From assembly GCA_948567375.1 (NCBI GenBank), contig OX419758.1:7011001-7075000 (forward strand): a DNA stretch of 64,000 bases, given 5' to 3'. Under the pieces are notes generated by a model that was given only the letters and a program-made list of their open reading frames with translations, had not been told where the DNA came from and did no database searches. A program made the translations under genes and the position numbers. This document shows, piece after piece, positions 35,162 to 47,158 of the stretch. Origin of the DNA: Lunularia cruciata (taxonomy: Eukaryota > Streptophyta > Marchantiopsida > Lunulariales > Lunulariaceae). Positions within the stretch are counted from its first letter, which is position 1. Each line of letters opens with the position of its first letter.

Positions 35162-35299
35162 GGTTGCCTTCTTGGCAAACTTCCCATCTTGGGACTCATC
35201 TCCCTTCCAGATTTGCTCTATGGCTACCTTCTTGACAAACTTCTCATCTTGGGACTGACTAATCTTAGGTGTCTTACTTAGAGGTGCCAGACAATCTAA

Positions 35300-35692
35300 T
35301 CAGAAATTCCTACCTTGGTGTTGTACTTGAATTTGTCGTCGGGTCCAATCAAATTGGACCTTATGACGTTCAAGCCAAGGTAGACGCAAAATGATATCAT
35401 AGTGTAGAGGTGCCACTACAAACCTCATACACTCCAAATACTCCTTCCCAATCTTGAAGGTAACAGGATGCAAGGTGCGGAATGCATAACCCTTTCTACC
35501 ATCCGCCATCATCAAACTACTTCCAAACACTAGCTTGATAGGAATACCCAATTCCTTTGCTACTTGCATAGACATGCAATTCTCTGAACTTCCAGAATCA
35601 ACTAAAATCCTACAACCCCGATTAGATATCATACCTTGCAAGTGAAGCAAACTTGCATAGGTCAAGCCTTCAATCCTATTGGAACTAATCAA
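35300..35692 (-). other. Element C protease region
   Basis: A retroviral-type aspartic protease is visible on the minus strand: RILVDSGSSENCMSMQVAKEL, with a downstream DIILRLPWLERH segment. Confidence 0.8.
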
Positions 35693-35794
35693 GCTCCTAG
35701 TAGGCGGCTCAAAATCTCCTATTGGGATTCTTTGTTTCCATGATCATTCTGTTTCACAAACTCCATCTGGGCAACTTGTCGAGGTCACCCATTC

Positions 35795-36626
35795 CTAAGT
35801 GGACATTCAGCAATGCGATGTCTAACTTGGCAACAATAAAAGCAACCTCCATTTGTCGTAATCTTTCTCTATCTACTGTGCCAAGTGGTCTTTGTTGGAT
35901 AACATCAATCTTCATTGGTACCGGTTCTTCCACTCGTGCGTAGCATACAAGTAGGCTTTGTGTAGGTCAAGGTTGAGCCCAAGTTGTCGCAACCAAGGAA
36001 TCAAAACGCTCAGCCAATTGCATAGCTTCTTCTACGTTTTGTGGCTCCCGCATGGTCACATCCAATTTGGTTTGTGACTTCAATCCTCGCACAAATTGAT
36101 CCAGAACTTCATCTTCTTGGATATTTGGAATTTGCGTGATGATGTTCTGAAATTGTATGATGTAGCTTCTCATTGAGCCAATCTACCTTAACTCTGCTAA
36201 TTTATCTTGTGCAGCTCGGGTGGCATTTATAGTTTGAAATCAACTAAGTATTGCATCTTTGAATTCTGCCCATGTCAAAAATGGTGTAACAATTTGTCAT
36301 TCAGCTCTTTCTACTAGGAATTGCCACCAAAGTTTTGCCACGCTATCTAATTGGCTAGAAGCCAAGAGAATTTGTTTCCACCCGTCTTGAAGATTGGTGG
36401 CTTCAAAGTAATGTTCGTAGTCAAACACAAAATTCTCCACTGTGCTTGGAAGATTCTTGCCTTCAAACACCTTGGGTTTCGGAAATTGAATGCAATCTTC
36501 TCCATCTTGAACTGGCGCTCTATCTATCTGTTCTTGTTGTTGTTGGTCTCGTTTATCCAACAATCGAGTAAGATGCTCAATTTGTTGTTGCATTGCAAGG
36601 ATAACATCCGGTATTGCCGCCATCAC
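35795..36626 (-). other. Element C gag region with CCHC knuckle
   Basis: Minus-strand gag begins MMAAIPDVILAMQQQIEHL, continues through a capsid-like part (RSYIIQFQNIITQIPNIQED, LDQFVRGLKSQTKLDV) and has a CX2CX4HX4C knuckle (CFYCCQVRHRIAEC) near 35800-35860. It is broken. Confidence 0.75.
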
Positions 36627-36656
36627 TATTCCTCGTTTCCACTACCCTCAATTTAT

Positions 36657-36872
36657 CTAATTGATTAACACATAAATACAACACGTCCACCGTTCTCCAT
36701 AAGTTACAACTGGAAGTATCAAGGGTTCCTCAGACACGATGGTCATATGTAGAAAATCCTGCCCAAAGCACAAGGTGATGAATTGTGTGAAACAATGCTT
36801 TGGTAATATCTGGACAGGAAAATCCCAACAGTTTGGCGGAAGTGGGTTTGGTGGTCCATAAATTCCATCCAT
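36657..36872 (-). CDS. Element C small leader ORF (71 residues)
   Basis: It starts with an ATG about 20 bp inside the 5' LTR, just after the primer site. It reads MDGIYGPPNPLPPN, then TLCFGQDFLHM, LILPVVTYGERW and a hydrophobic end CIYVLIN. The module matches the leader ORFs of elements A and B in order, size and stop position. Only one copy is seen in C. The function is unknown. Confidence 0.6.
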   Translation of the reverse strand: MDGIYGPPNPLPPNCWDFPVQILPKHCFTQFITLCFGQDFLHMTIVSEEPLILPVVTYGERWTCCIYVLIN

Positions 36873-36881
36873 CCCATTTGT

Positions 36882-36893
36882 GCTCTAATACCA
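36882..36893 (-). other. Element C primer binding site (tRNA-Met type)
   Basis: On the minus strand TGGTATTAGAGC begins one base after the 5' LTR. It differs at one position from the site in element A. Confidence 0.8.
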
Positions 36894-36894
36894 A

Positions 36895-37316
36895 TGTAAA
36901 AGACCAAATCCGAGGAGAGAAATCGAAGAATGGAAACTCACATTGGGACACGTGAATAAGGGAAAACTCCAGATGCCTAGCATGAGCTTCGGCTATGGTA
37001 TTGATAGGTAGCATACAAGACCCTTGAAACTTCTCAAGAAGCTTCCTTGAGCCGCTTTCTTGGAGTGCAAGCCAAGTTAACCAAGAAGCTTCTCAAGAAG
37101 CTTGCTTCTAGAAGCCACCTATTGGCGTGCAAGCTAAGCTAGTTAGAAGCTTCTAGAAGCTTCTTTCTAGGAGCAACCTGCTTAGAGCACAACTTAACTA
37201 GTTGGGAAGCTTCCTAAAAAGCTTCCTAGATGCTTCTAGAATATTCTAGGCTATTTTGTCTTATTCTCTACTTCGTAAGCCCGAGTAACTTCATCGCTAA
37301 ACTCCATATTGTTATA
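36895..37316 (-). repeat. Element C 5' LTR with heat-shock-element-like arrays
   Basis: The 422-bp LTR shares the GAA/TTC arrays of its partner and has extra ones in the segment missing from the 3' LTR (GAAGCTTCTCAAGAAGCTTG near 37084). Confidence 0.85.
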
Positions 37317-40300
37317 GATATAACGTGAACATTGCTATAGATTTGGTCACACTAGTGATCAATACTTTGACCTACACCCAAAGTTATAGAATGGGAGGGC
37401 TGCTACGGCATGTTGTAGAGGAGCTCCAAGTCATAGAGGATGAGGTGGTAGAGGATCCACACTTGGTAGGGGTGAAATACTTGCCCTTACTTTTGATGCA
37501 ATCATGGGTACTTGGATTGAGCAGTTGGAGCAAAGATTGGCTAGCATGGCCATAACTCAAAGGAGATCAGATTCGGGTGCCGAGGCTTCCACCTCATATG
37601 TTGTAAGAATGTCTTGGATTTCATGTGTGGAGTAGCACATGTGGATGCATTTGCTATAGTGACTAGAAGTGTAGTATGTGCTCTAGAGCCTAAAGGAGCA
37701 TCAATGGGGTTGGACTTATAGAAAGAAGAGGTTGGTAAACAGGTCAGACTTCCCTTGTCTTTTACACTCTCTAAGGCACTACATACAACATCCATGGCTC
37801 CTAGACATCCTATTGCATGTGTGGTAGGTGGTGATGGGTGCATGATAGGCTACATACTAGTCAACCAACTGCTACTACACCAATTGAGTCTAGCTCAATG
37901 TTGGGGTTGACTCAATTGATTATACGCTTCTATTTATTCTCAACTAATGGCATGTTTATATTGGGAGTTGACCCAACCCTAGTATTCTGGTTGGTTGAGA
38001 TGCTTTGTGATAGTAAGGATGATGTAGTTCCTACTTCTAGAGTAGAAGTTGTTGATAATGGAGCTGACTTGGTTGAGGACCATGGGATCCGCTCAACGAC
38101 CAATGGTTTATGGCAACCAACAACGGCTAGATTGGAGGAGTTACCATCTGGATCTGCCTTTGAACAAGTGGTTTTACACTTTGAGTTGTCCTATTGAATA
38201 ATAAGAGGGAGATTTGTCATTTGGTGGGACCTTCAAGGAAGGTTTATACACCACAAAGGGTCTTACTAGACTTTGGTGCACAGCCCTTTATGTTGGAGAA
38301 GGCTATAGTTCTTGACCTAGGGTTAAGGAAGATTGATGTAGCAAGGTAGCCATTTCAGATCTAGATATCTTTAGGGAGTGGTTCTACACATTACATCACA
38401 TGTAGAGAGCTCACTATCAAAATTCAGCCCGGTCATTTGACTGATAGCTCAATGGTGAGAGCTCAAGCCATTGCAAGTGTAGTTGAGTCATATTATGTGT
38501 TAGTTCGAGGAGTAATGTTATACTCCATGGGTTTTTGTATTGATTATTTGGAGGAAATAATCTCTTATAGATCAGATTGGCAGTCATGTGAGGGATGGGT
38601 TTGTCCCTTACCAATATATCAATAGTGTCAATCTTGGCTTAATATAGTTTAAGACCATGGAAGCATTAATTTCAGCTTTCAATGGATTTGTTACTTGGCA
38701 TGGTGACTTATTGGAGGGGAACATCCATGCAAAGGATACTCTAGTACTAGAGGATATCATGCAAATTTGGAGTAAGAGTGAGATCATTTCATCCAATTTG
38801 GATGTTCCATTGTGGGGTTCAAAGGATGCATTGTAGCAACATGCGGATCAATTGGTGCAATAGGCTTGGAGTGGTTTCTTTGCACCACCAAGAGACCAAT
38901 GTGAGGATGAGCCTTCGGAGTTGATTACCTTGATCCCTTTTGATACCACACTCATTGATTGGTTGTATCTAGTAGAAGGAGTATGTCTACTCAAGTTGTT
39001 TGGTGGGATTAGCACTGGACTATAACACCCATTTGTGCATGTGTGTGGTATTGTGATATTTAGCTTAGTATAACAAGTACTTGAGAGATATTATTTATAT
39101 AGATAAAAGATGGTTCTATATTAGTCATTATTAGCTAAAGTTAGTCATAGCAAGATAGAGTGAACCTTATTTTAGAGTAAGTGGAAAAGATGAGCACCAC
39201 TATTTTGGATTCTAGTGTATTGACTTGGTATTATTCCTAGGTGTTTGGCTTTGAGGAAAGAGTTGAGAACTCTTGGGCATGCAAGCCTTTTTGTTTTGGA
39301 TTTGTTTCTATAGTCCAAAGATAACCCATGTGAAGGAATCCTTGACTAAGTTGTTGGGTCAAGATAAGATCACATGCTTAGTGGAATATGCCCATGTGGA
39401 TGGATATTTCTTTATAATTTTTGACTTTACTTGACTTTTAGCCTAATAACTTGAGTTACCTTGGTAAATAGTAACTTTAGTATGTAACTATTTCATAAGT
39501 ACATAAATTAGGGGTGAGGAGGTACTCATCATCCTTTCATTTGCAACTATCTCTCTCTCATTGAGTTCTCTAGTGAGCAATGTCTTGAGTCTTGTAGTGT
39601 TAGCCTTGGAAGAGTAAGATGAAGTTGGGGTTCTTTGCCTTCTTAGTCCATGGTGTGCTACCATAATAGCCATCAGAGGTTCATCTTGAGTGAGAAACAT
39701 ACCAGCTCACAAGACTACCTACGGTACTATAGGCGGGTATACAAGTACAAAGATACTTGCATGTGGAGAGAAATGAGATTGCTAGGTGAGTCTCTCAACA
39801 ACATGTGGCATATTGGGCCTATTGGTATCCTGATTTATTACCAATGTCAAGAATAAGAGGTTACTAAAAGACCCTACCAGTAGACATTTCCTTTTTGGGG
39901 GCACATGATTTGGAGAAACATGGTACCATTCATTTGGTGATTTTTGGATGGCCATGTTAGAGATATACACGTATTGGCCAAGGTCTGGGTCTCTAGGATC
40001 CCTATTCTGGTGTGTTTTGGGAGATGTTATATATACTATGACATCTCTAGGTTCATCACTCCATTTTTTCCAACTTACATTTTGGAGAACATCCCTTTGA
40101 TAGGTGATTCTTACACCCGGGTGGTGGCAAGTACATATCAGGTCCATTCTTGGATGGGACCTACCATGTTGTTAGATGCAACCAAAGTGAGATCACGGGC
40201 TCATTGTCTTCATCTTTGGTGGATAAACCTCTTACCTAGAGAGGTTCTATAACATGCTTATGATGAGATTTAGCAACTAGACCATCTCATTGTTGATGAG

Positions 40301-43300
40301 ATCTTGGATGTTGGACATTAGTCTCAAACGGTGGTAGTGGCTAATAGATCACCTATGATAGTGGTGAACCAAGTTAGACAGCCTCAAGCTGTTTTCCCAC
40401 ACTTATGAGTTGCTAAAGCTCCCATGCTTTTTGAGAAGGAGGTCTTGGACTTGTTTGGGGACTCACAATTAAAGAAGTTTGTGGATCCCAACGTTGATGA
40501 GAGAGGCGGTTGATGAGTTTTTGCACCGGTATTACCGCTATTCCAAGGGTGTTAGAGGCATCCAAGCATTAGATGTTAGGTTAGGCTATGGACCTAAACT
40601 ATTTGACCTGGATTGTGAGCCTTGGCTTGGTAGAGCAGCATAGGATGCACTTGATAGGCATCACCACTTGGATACTTGTGAGCTTTGTGCCTATCAAGGC
40701 AATTCAAGCATATGTTATGGGTGATGGACGTAGTGTACAAGGTATTCTTGGGACACAACCAATGGCCACTAGTGAGAGAGGTCTACTTGGGGTCCATCCA
40801 AGTGAGCATTGTCTACTTGAATTACATCCTAGGTCTACTTGGGATGCAACTAGAGGACGCATGGAGCCTGCAGCCAGATCAGAAGGAGGAGTTCACATTG
40901 AGGTTAAGATCTCTAATGGTTGGGAGCATGACACAATTGCTCCCTAGGTCCTAGTGTAGTAGCAACTGAGTACAGCTTCCACTCCTACATTAGTTGTAGA
41001 GGCTATTTGGGAGCTAGATTTGGGACCCAAGCTTACAAGAGGAGAAAGATAGAGAGTTTGGAGGTTCTTAAAGAGCTATACAAGTTGTTTTTTCTTTAGT
41101 ATGACTGATTTGAGTGCTCTAAAAGGATCTAATATTTGGATTGGGATGACTAGAGATACACCACTTTTTCAACGTCCCTATCAATATAGTGACATGGAGA
41201 GAACATTGATTCAAAGTTGGAATAGAGACCTTTTTGAGGTTGGTTTGGTGGAGATTTCACATGAAAAGTATCCATCAGCTATAGTGATGCTAGCCAAGAA
41301 GGATATGCATAGCAACCGCACAAGTAGCTAGATGTGTAGATGTTACCATCATATCAATTGATAGACTAAGGCTGATTGGTATAGCATGCCTACATTGGAG
41401 GAGATCTTTGATATGATTGGGCATGCAAAGATCTTCGGTACTTTGGATCTTTGAGTAGGATATCATCTGTTGCCAATCAAGGAGAAGATAAGACCAAGAC
41501 AAAATTTTGAGTTATTAATCCTCATGGCAAAGATGTGTTATATCAATGGAGGTTCTTACTATTTGGGTTAAATAACACTCTTGAGAAGTTCCAAAGGGTC
41601 ATGGACAAGATCTTAGCTGGATTAGATTTTGCTTAGTGCTATATTGATGATATTTTGGTCTATAACACTCTATAGAGGAGCATGAGAGACAATTGTTGGA
41701 GGTATTTGAGAGGTTGAGATCTCATGGACTCAAATTACATCTTGAGAAGTGTAGATTCTTCCACAAGCAAGTTGAGTATTTGGGTCTTATCATCTACCCT
41801 AGAGGACTTGGTGTTCAGTAGACCAAGGTGGAGGCTATTGCATGTATTCCTCTGCCTATAGATGTGAACAGAGTGCAAATATTCCTTGGGTTGGTGAACT
41901 TCTATTATCATTATGTTAGAGGATTTAGTGCCATTGCCAAGGCCTTGACAAAGCTGACCAAGCTTACACAAGAGTGATATTGGGGAGCTGAGCAGGAGAG
42001 AGCTTTTGTAGAGCTCAAGGAGAAGTTGACATCTGCTCCTATTTTGAAGAGATTGATTAGGGGATGACCATTTCAGGTTCACACTGATTGGAGAATGTTG
42101 GGGTTTAGAGCAATGCTCACCCAACATGATGATGAGAGGAAGGAGTTTGTAGTGGCCTATACAAGTCACTCCAATAATTTAGCAGAGGTGAAGTATAGTT
42201 CATATAAGGGAGAGTGCTTGGTAGCAGTATGGGCAATAGCACATCTTTGATGCTACTTATTTGGTAATCTCTTTATTCTCATCACTAATCATCAACCATT
42301 GAAGTGGTTGATAGAGCATGACAAGCTTTTGGCAAAGCTTGCATGATGGGCTCCAAATTTATAGGAATATGATTTCATGGTTATTCATAGACTTGGAGTG
42401 GTGAGCCATGATGCAGATGAGTTGAGTAGAAACTCATGTCTCATCCAACATGATCAAATTGGAGCATGTTGGCATGGTGAGACAGATGAGGAGATGGTGC
42501 CAGGTTGCATGCATCTACCTTTCTGTGTAAATTTTGTAAGGCTTTGGTGGTATCTCTCTTAGTGCATATAGGAGAAGTTATTGAGGTCATAGATCCTAAG
42601 AGTGGAGATAGTGGTACAATTCAACAAGACATTCATGATCATGTCTTAGTGATAGACTATCTTTGCATTGGTATTGTGGGTGGCATGGTTGAGACCAAGG
42701 AGAAAGAAAATGTTCTTTGGTAAGTCAAACTGTTAAGACTGGAGGGTAGATACCTTCTTTGTGTATGGGAGAATGGTAGAGTGCAAGTAATACTACTTCC
42801 ATCTCAAAGACCACAATTGATCCATCATGCTCATGAGTAGCTAAGACATTTTGGAGTAAACTGGACATATAGCTTACTCTAGATTCATTATTGGTGGTGC
42901 GGTATGCAGACCAATGGACAACAATTTGTTGCCAGATGTGTGTTTTGTGATCAAGTTAGAGCATCATTTAATGATCATACACCATAGTTACACCCATTAC
43001 CTCTCATGGGGCTGGATTACCATTAGAGGTAGGACTTAGACCTTTATTGTTGACTATGAGACATCATTGGTATATTTTGGTTATGGTGGAGCACTTCTCC
43101 AAGTGGATTGATTTGGTGGTAATTCTTGATAAGTCCAATGAAGAGATGACTTACTCATTCTTGGATTAGATTCTTAGTCTTTTTAGTGCACAAGTTGAGG
43201 TTTTGACTGATCAAGGTACATAGATCTTGAAGAAGTTTCAATTCTTATGTAACAAGGCTTTGATTGATCATCATATTACTTCCTCAAATCACCTTGAGGT

Positions 43301-44040
43301 AGGTAGCTTAGCAGAGAGAGTGGTTCAGACACTGAAGAAAGGATTGCAAAAGTATGGTTTGCAGAGAGACCACTTTGGAGATTGGGATCTCCAATTACCT
43401 TGGTTGGCCATGGGCTATTGGTTTAGCTGCCAAGCCTCCTTAACATCCTTTTCTCCTTACTTTCTACTCTATGGATGGGATCCAAATTTACCTATAGCCA
43501 TTTATTACGATGCTATTGTAGTTTTGGATTTGGATGGTCAAGATATATGGATGAGTGCATGTTCTCAATAGGCAGAGATCTTTTGGAGAGTGATGCTGAT
43601 GGTCTTTGAGAACTTGGCAATTGCTTGGCATAGGGATACTTTATGCTATGCTACCATTTGAGGAGGAGCTTATAGACCCTCAATAAGCCAATTTCATCCA
43701 AGTGACTATGTATATCTAAAGCAGACAAACTTGACGACACTTGATGTTACTATAGGTTGTATTATCTTGAGAGAGCGTGAGGTTTTGGCTTCTATCATCC
43801 TTGTGTTGGAAGGACGTGATGGTGTTGTTTGGAAGGATCATGTGTGCAATTGTGCGCCATGCCACCTTCCAAACATTGATGGTATTATGGACCCAAGCTT
43901 GTGGTGTATGTTATACAACTCTTCTAATGGAACTGCTATTATGTTAGTGTGTGATAGTTGTTTGAGAGATGGCATATGGCATGTTTGACTCCTTCCCTCA
44001 TGGTGGTTCCTCAAGGACAACAATTATGTCCTAAATGTAA
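37317..44040 (+). mobile_element. Element D: heavily decayed Ty3/gypsy remnant
   Basis: Recognisable parts in order on the + strand are: a protease-like stretch near 38240-38330 (LLDFGAQPFMLEKAI), reverse transcriptase about 41100-41800 (KYPSAIVMLAKKD; MPTLEEIFDMIGHAKIFGTLDL), RNase H about 42060-42440 (VHTDWRMLGFRAMLTQHDDE; LIEHDKLLAKLA), integrase about 42780-43560 and a Cys-rich segment about 43880-44040 that resembles a PHD finger. No LTR pair was identified. It has dozens of breaks, so it is probably the oldest element of the nest. A B-family solo LTR interrupts it at 39021-39711. The reverse transcriptase differs from those of A, B and C, so it is a further lineage. Confidence 0.75.
39021..39711 (+). 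repeat. B-family solo LTR 2, inside element D
   Basis: This 691-bp LTR (TATAACACCC...CCAGCTCACA) is clearly related to the element B LTRs but more diverged than solo LTR 1, so it is an older insertion. The flanks are GGAC on the left and AGAC on the right. Confidence 0.9.
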
Positions 44041-44500
44041 TGTTATGTTCTAAATGTACTTGACCTATAGCTAGTTCATCCTTTATATGGTATAGATTGC
44101 AAACAAGAGAACAACAATGAGGCTAAATAGCACCTAGCCTCTTGATCTTTTGCTCACCATAGGGTATACCATATATTTGGAATAGATGACTATTTGGAGT
44201 AAGAGGGACCTAACCGCCAGCCAAGGAGCGATTGTGGCACTTTAGAGTCCATGTGTGACTTATGTGTGAATTGTGCTCCTATAGTGTGTGATGTAGACAA
44301 TGATGTATGTTGTGTAGTGATGTATATACATAAGACACTGAAGTAACAAGGAACAATTATAATCTATACAAATATTGAACACATGTTTAAGAAATATAAG
44401 AATCTTAAAAATGAAAAATAGCATCAAGGATTTCACTTGTTTGACAATTTTTTTTATAAATTGTAGAAATTTAAGCATTTAAGATCTACACTTGGTACAG

Positions 44501-44738
44501 GTTTTGTAATTTAATTTACTTTATAGCTACAAAAGTTTTCTCAAAGGAATTGCAAGGAGAAGAGAACACATCAATTCAATCCAGTCTTAGATCTAAGAAA
44601 TGGATCAAAACATGCTGATCAAGTTTGGTAATTTAATTTACTACATATTTGTAAAAATTTGTACAAAGGAATTGCAAAGAGAAGATAATATGGCAGTAAA
44701 AGCTAGTCTAACAATTGATCAAAACATGCTGACTAGTT
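44501..44738 (+). repeat. Diverged tandem duplication, unit about 105-130 bp
   Basis: Units 44501-44631 and 44633-44738 share TAATTTAATTTACT, CAAAGGAATTGCAA, GAGAAGA and GATCAAAACATGCTGA in the same order, with many differences between them. Confidence 0.75.
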
Positions 44739-47060
44739 CTTGAGTCATAATAAAGAACCATTATTTGATAAGTCATACAGGGAAATGAGATGACAAGTTA
44801 TAGATAAGATCATGTTCATGATACTTGTTAGACTATGAAGTATACACAAAGAGATATGCAAAAAGATAATGTTAATGTACCTTGTAACTATTTCCTTAAT
44901 ATAAAAGTTCTACAATATGTGATTAGACCAATTTGCTAAAAGTGACTTCTAGATCAAAAGTACATTTATAAAAGTGGGAAGTATGAGAAGCTCCAGGCTA
45001 AGTTATAATTTATCATCAAGAAGAGGAGCAAGGACGATGCGCTCCTTAATATCAAAGGAGAAACACGTCTCTAAATTATTCAACACATATCATTCACACA
45101 ATGATATCAGAATATAGATTTGTTAGAACGAATCTATACAGGTTACTGTACATCATTCATAATAAAATAAATAAAAAGTAATTTTTTCATCATTATTACA
45201 TGAGCAGTCATTGAATCATTACAAGGATCATGATCAAAGATAACACCATAAGATAAAATTCCAATTGAAACCTTAGTCATGGGTACAAAGAAAGTAAACT
45301 GTTTCTTGTTTGCAGAGAAAGATCAATGAACAAGTGATCCAAATAGCACCATTATGATTACCTCATTGACAAAATCATTTTGTGATCTAGAGATATTCAA
45401 TGGAGATTAGACTTGCGACTTGCCTTTTAGATAATTTAGATAATAAGGATAAGGACTTATTTCAGATGAGCTAATAACAACCTAAGGATCTACCAATGCG
45501 TTCTCTTAAGTGTACAAGAAGCTCATCATGAACTACTCTTAATGTCAAAACTCAAGAAGATTTACTTGATGAGGTTCCTCCATCAACAAATAATGGGAAT
45601 CAAGCCGCGGCAGATATTACTGCACCGGAAGATTTGAGACCATTTAAATTTTCACCTGAACATCGATACCACAAATAAATAATTTTGAAGAAGATAACAT
45701 GAAGTAATTCTAAATTCTTTAAAGCTTGTTGTTGAAAGAGTATTTGAGAGGATTAAGTTGCAATTTGATGAGTGAGCATACTCATGAAGATACAAATCTT
45801 TTCCTAAATATGAGCATTAGTAGCTCTATAAAATATGGAAGTGTATAAAAAACCACAATTTAAACTAAGACACTAAGACATAGGGTTGCAAGAAAGAGAA
45901 ATATAAATTTATTGTCTGTCATATCTTTCTTATATGTGATTTTATATTAGAAAGGACTTGTTTATCTATTGGCAGTCAAACGATGAAGAGGTCATTCTAG
46001 TCCAATTGGTTTTCTCTGTCTTTGTGACATATTGCCTTCTAATCTGCCATAAAAATAAGAGTATAAAACATATGGTTGATGGATGAAAGGTTGATAATAG
46101 AAAGATAACTTGTAAAGATGCTAAAACTCAGATGCATAAAATAAATTTTTTTAATAGTGAACGCTTTATGAAGGGATAGCATATAATCAACAAAAAGTTA
46201 AAGAAAATTTTTACTATTTGATAATTTTTGTAAGTTTTTTGGATTCTAGTGAATAAGATAACTTGATAAGTATATCTTGATTTTTTCAAGACCAAGAAAG
46301 TAATATTCAACGCCTAAATTATTCAAGTATTTGATAATGGAACTATCTAAGAAGATTTCATAAAGGAGTGAATAGAAATGATATATATGAGATAATAAAA
46401 TTTTGGGATCATGCGGATATTTTTCCTAAATTTTTAATATAATTGAAGGTTTATTTATATTTTCTCTTAGAAAATTGACTTAAAATGAAGTAGTTGTTTG
46501 TTTGGGAATTTTAAATCCTATATTCAGCTATTTAAGGTTGTTAGTAGACTTAGAATACGTAATATTATAGTTAACTAGCGTAACTTTATAGGTTTTTCTG
46601 AAAGTTTATCTTTTTGGACTATTGGAATATACTGTGTAGCCTAATTAGTTTACTTTTTGTAAATGAAATACATTTGCAAGAAAATTCCTTGTCTAATAGT
46701 TAGAAAAGTTGTGGATTACAAAAATTTGAAATTTGAAATTATTTTATTTGACTTGAAATTAATCTAAATATTATGAAATTATTTCAATATAATTTTTTTT
46801 TCTAAAATTTCTGTTTATTCTTATATTCATATAATTGATAACTAAAATATGCAGAGGTAATAATTCGATATTTCAGTTTCTAGATTTCATAAGGGTTATC
46901 TAATTACAAAACCTTCAAAAAGAACTCATTTATTAGAATGAATAAATGAATAAATAAATATATAAACTGAAATCAGAGACTCAAATATCCAAGATTTGTC
47001 ATTTAAACATGCAATATATATATCCAACTCTGAGAAGTAAATCCATTTTAGAGATATCCA

Positions 47061-47158
47061 TTTTAAGAGATTGTACGGCTCTCCCTTGTACGGCTTGATG
47101 GGGTCTTCCCCTCCTTCATTTTTCCTACGCGGTCGCCTTTTATTTTTAAGAGATTGTA
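47061..47158 (+). mobile_element. Twin-hairpin repeat, copy 2, with 15-bp target duplication
   Basis: TTTTAAGAGATTGTA occurs at 47061-47075 and again at 47144-47158, flanking a 68-bp insert (47076-47143). The insert matches the linker and first hairpin of the other copies (CTTGTACGGCTTGATGGGG, then TACGCGGTCGCC). The second hairpin is absent, as if truncated at the 5' side. A 15-bp duplication and 5' truncation fit insertion by LINE-type machinery, as for SINEs. Confidence 0.7.

Larger units (their letters stand above)
31041..37316 (-). mobile_element. Element C: Ty3/gypsy chromovirus, minus strand, broken
   Basis: The LTRs are at 36895-37316 (5', 422 bp) and 31041-31399 (3', 359 bp; about 63 bp shorter inside). 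A tRNA-Met type primer site is next to the 5' LTR. On the minus strand follow one small leader ORF, gag with a CCHC knuckle, protease, reverse transcriptase, RNase H, integrase and chromodomain. A B-family solo LTR lies between the RNase H and integrase parts. LTRs differ by roughly 8 percent plus the indel, so C is older than A. It is broken, with around ten breaks. The LTRs carry arrays of heat-shock-element-like GAA/TTC repeats. No clear target duplication was seen. Confidence 0.88.
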
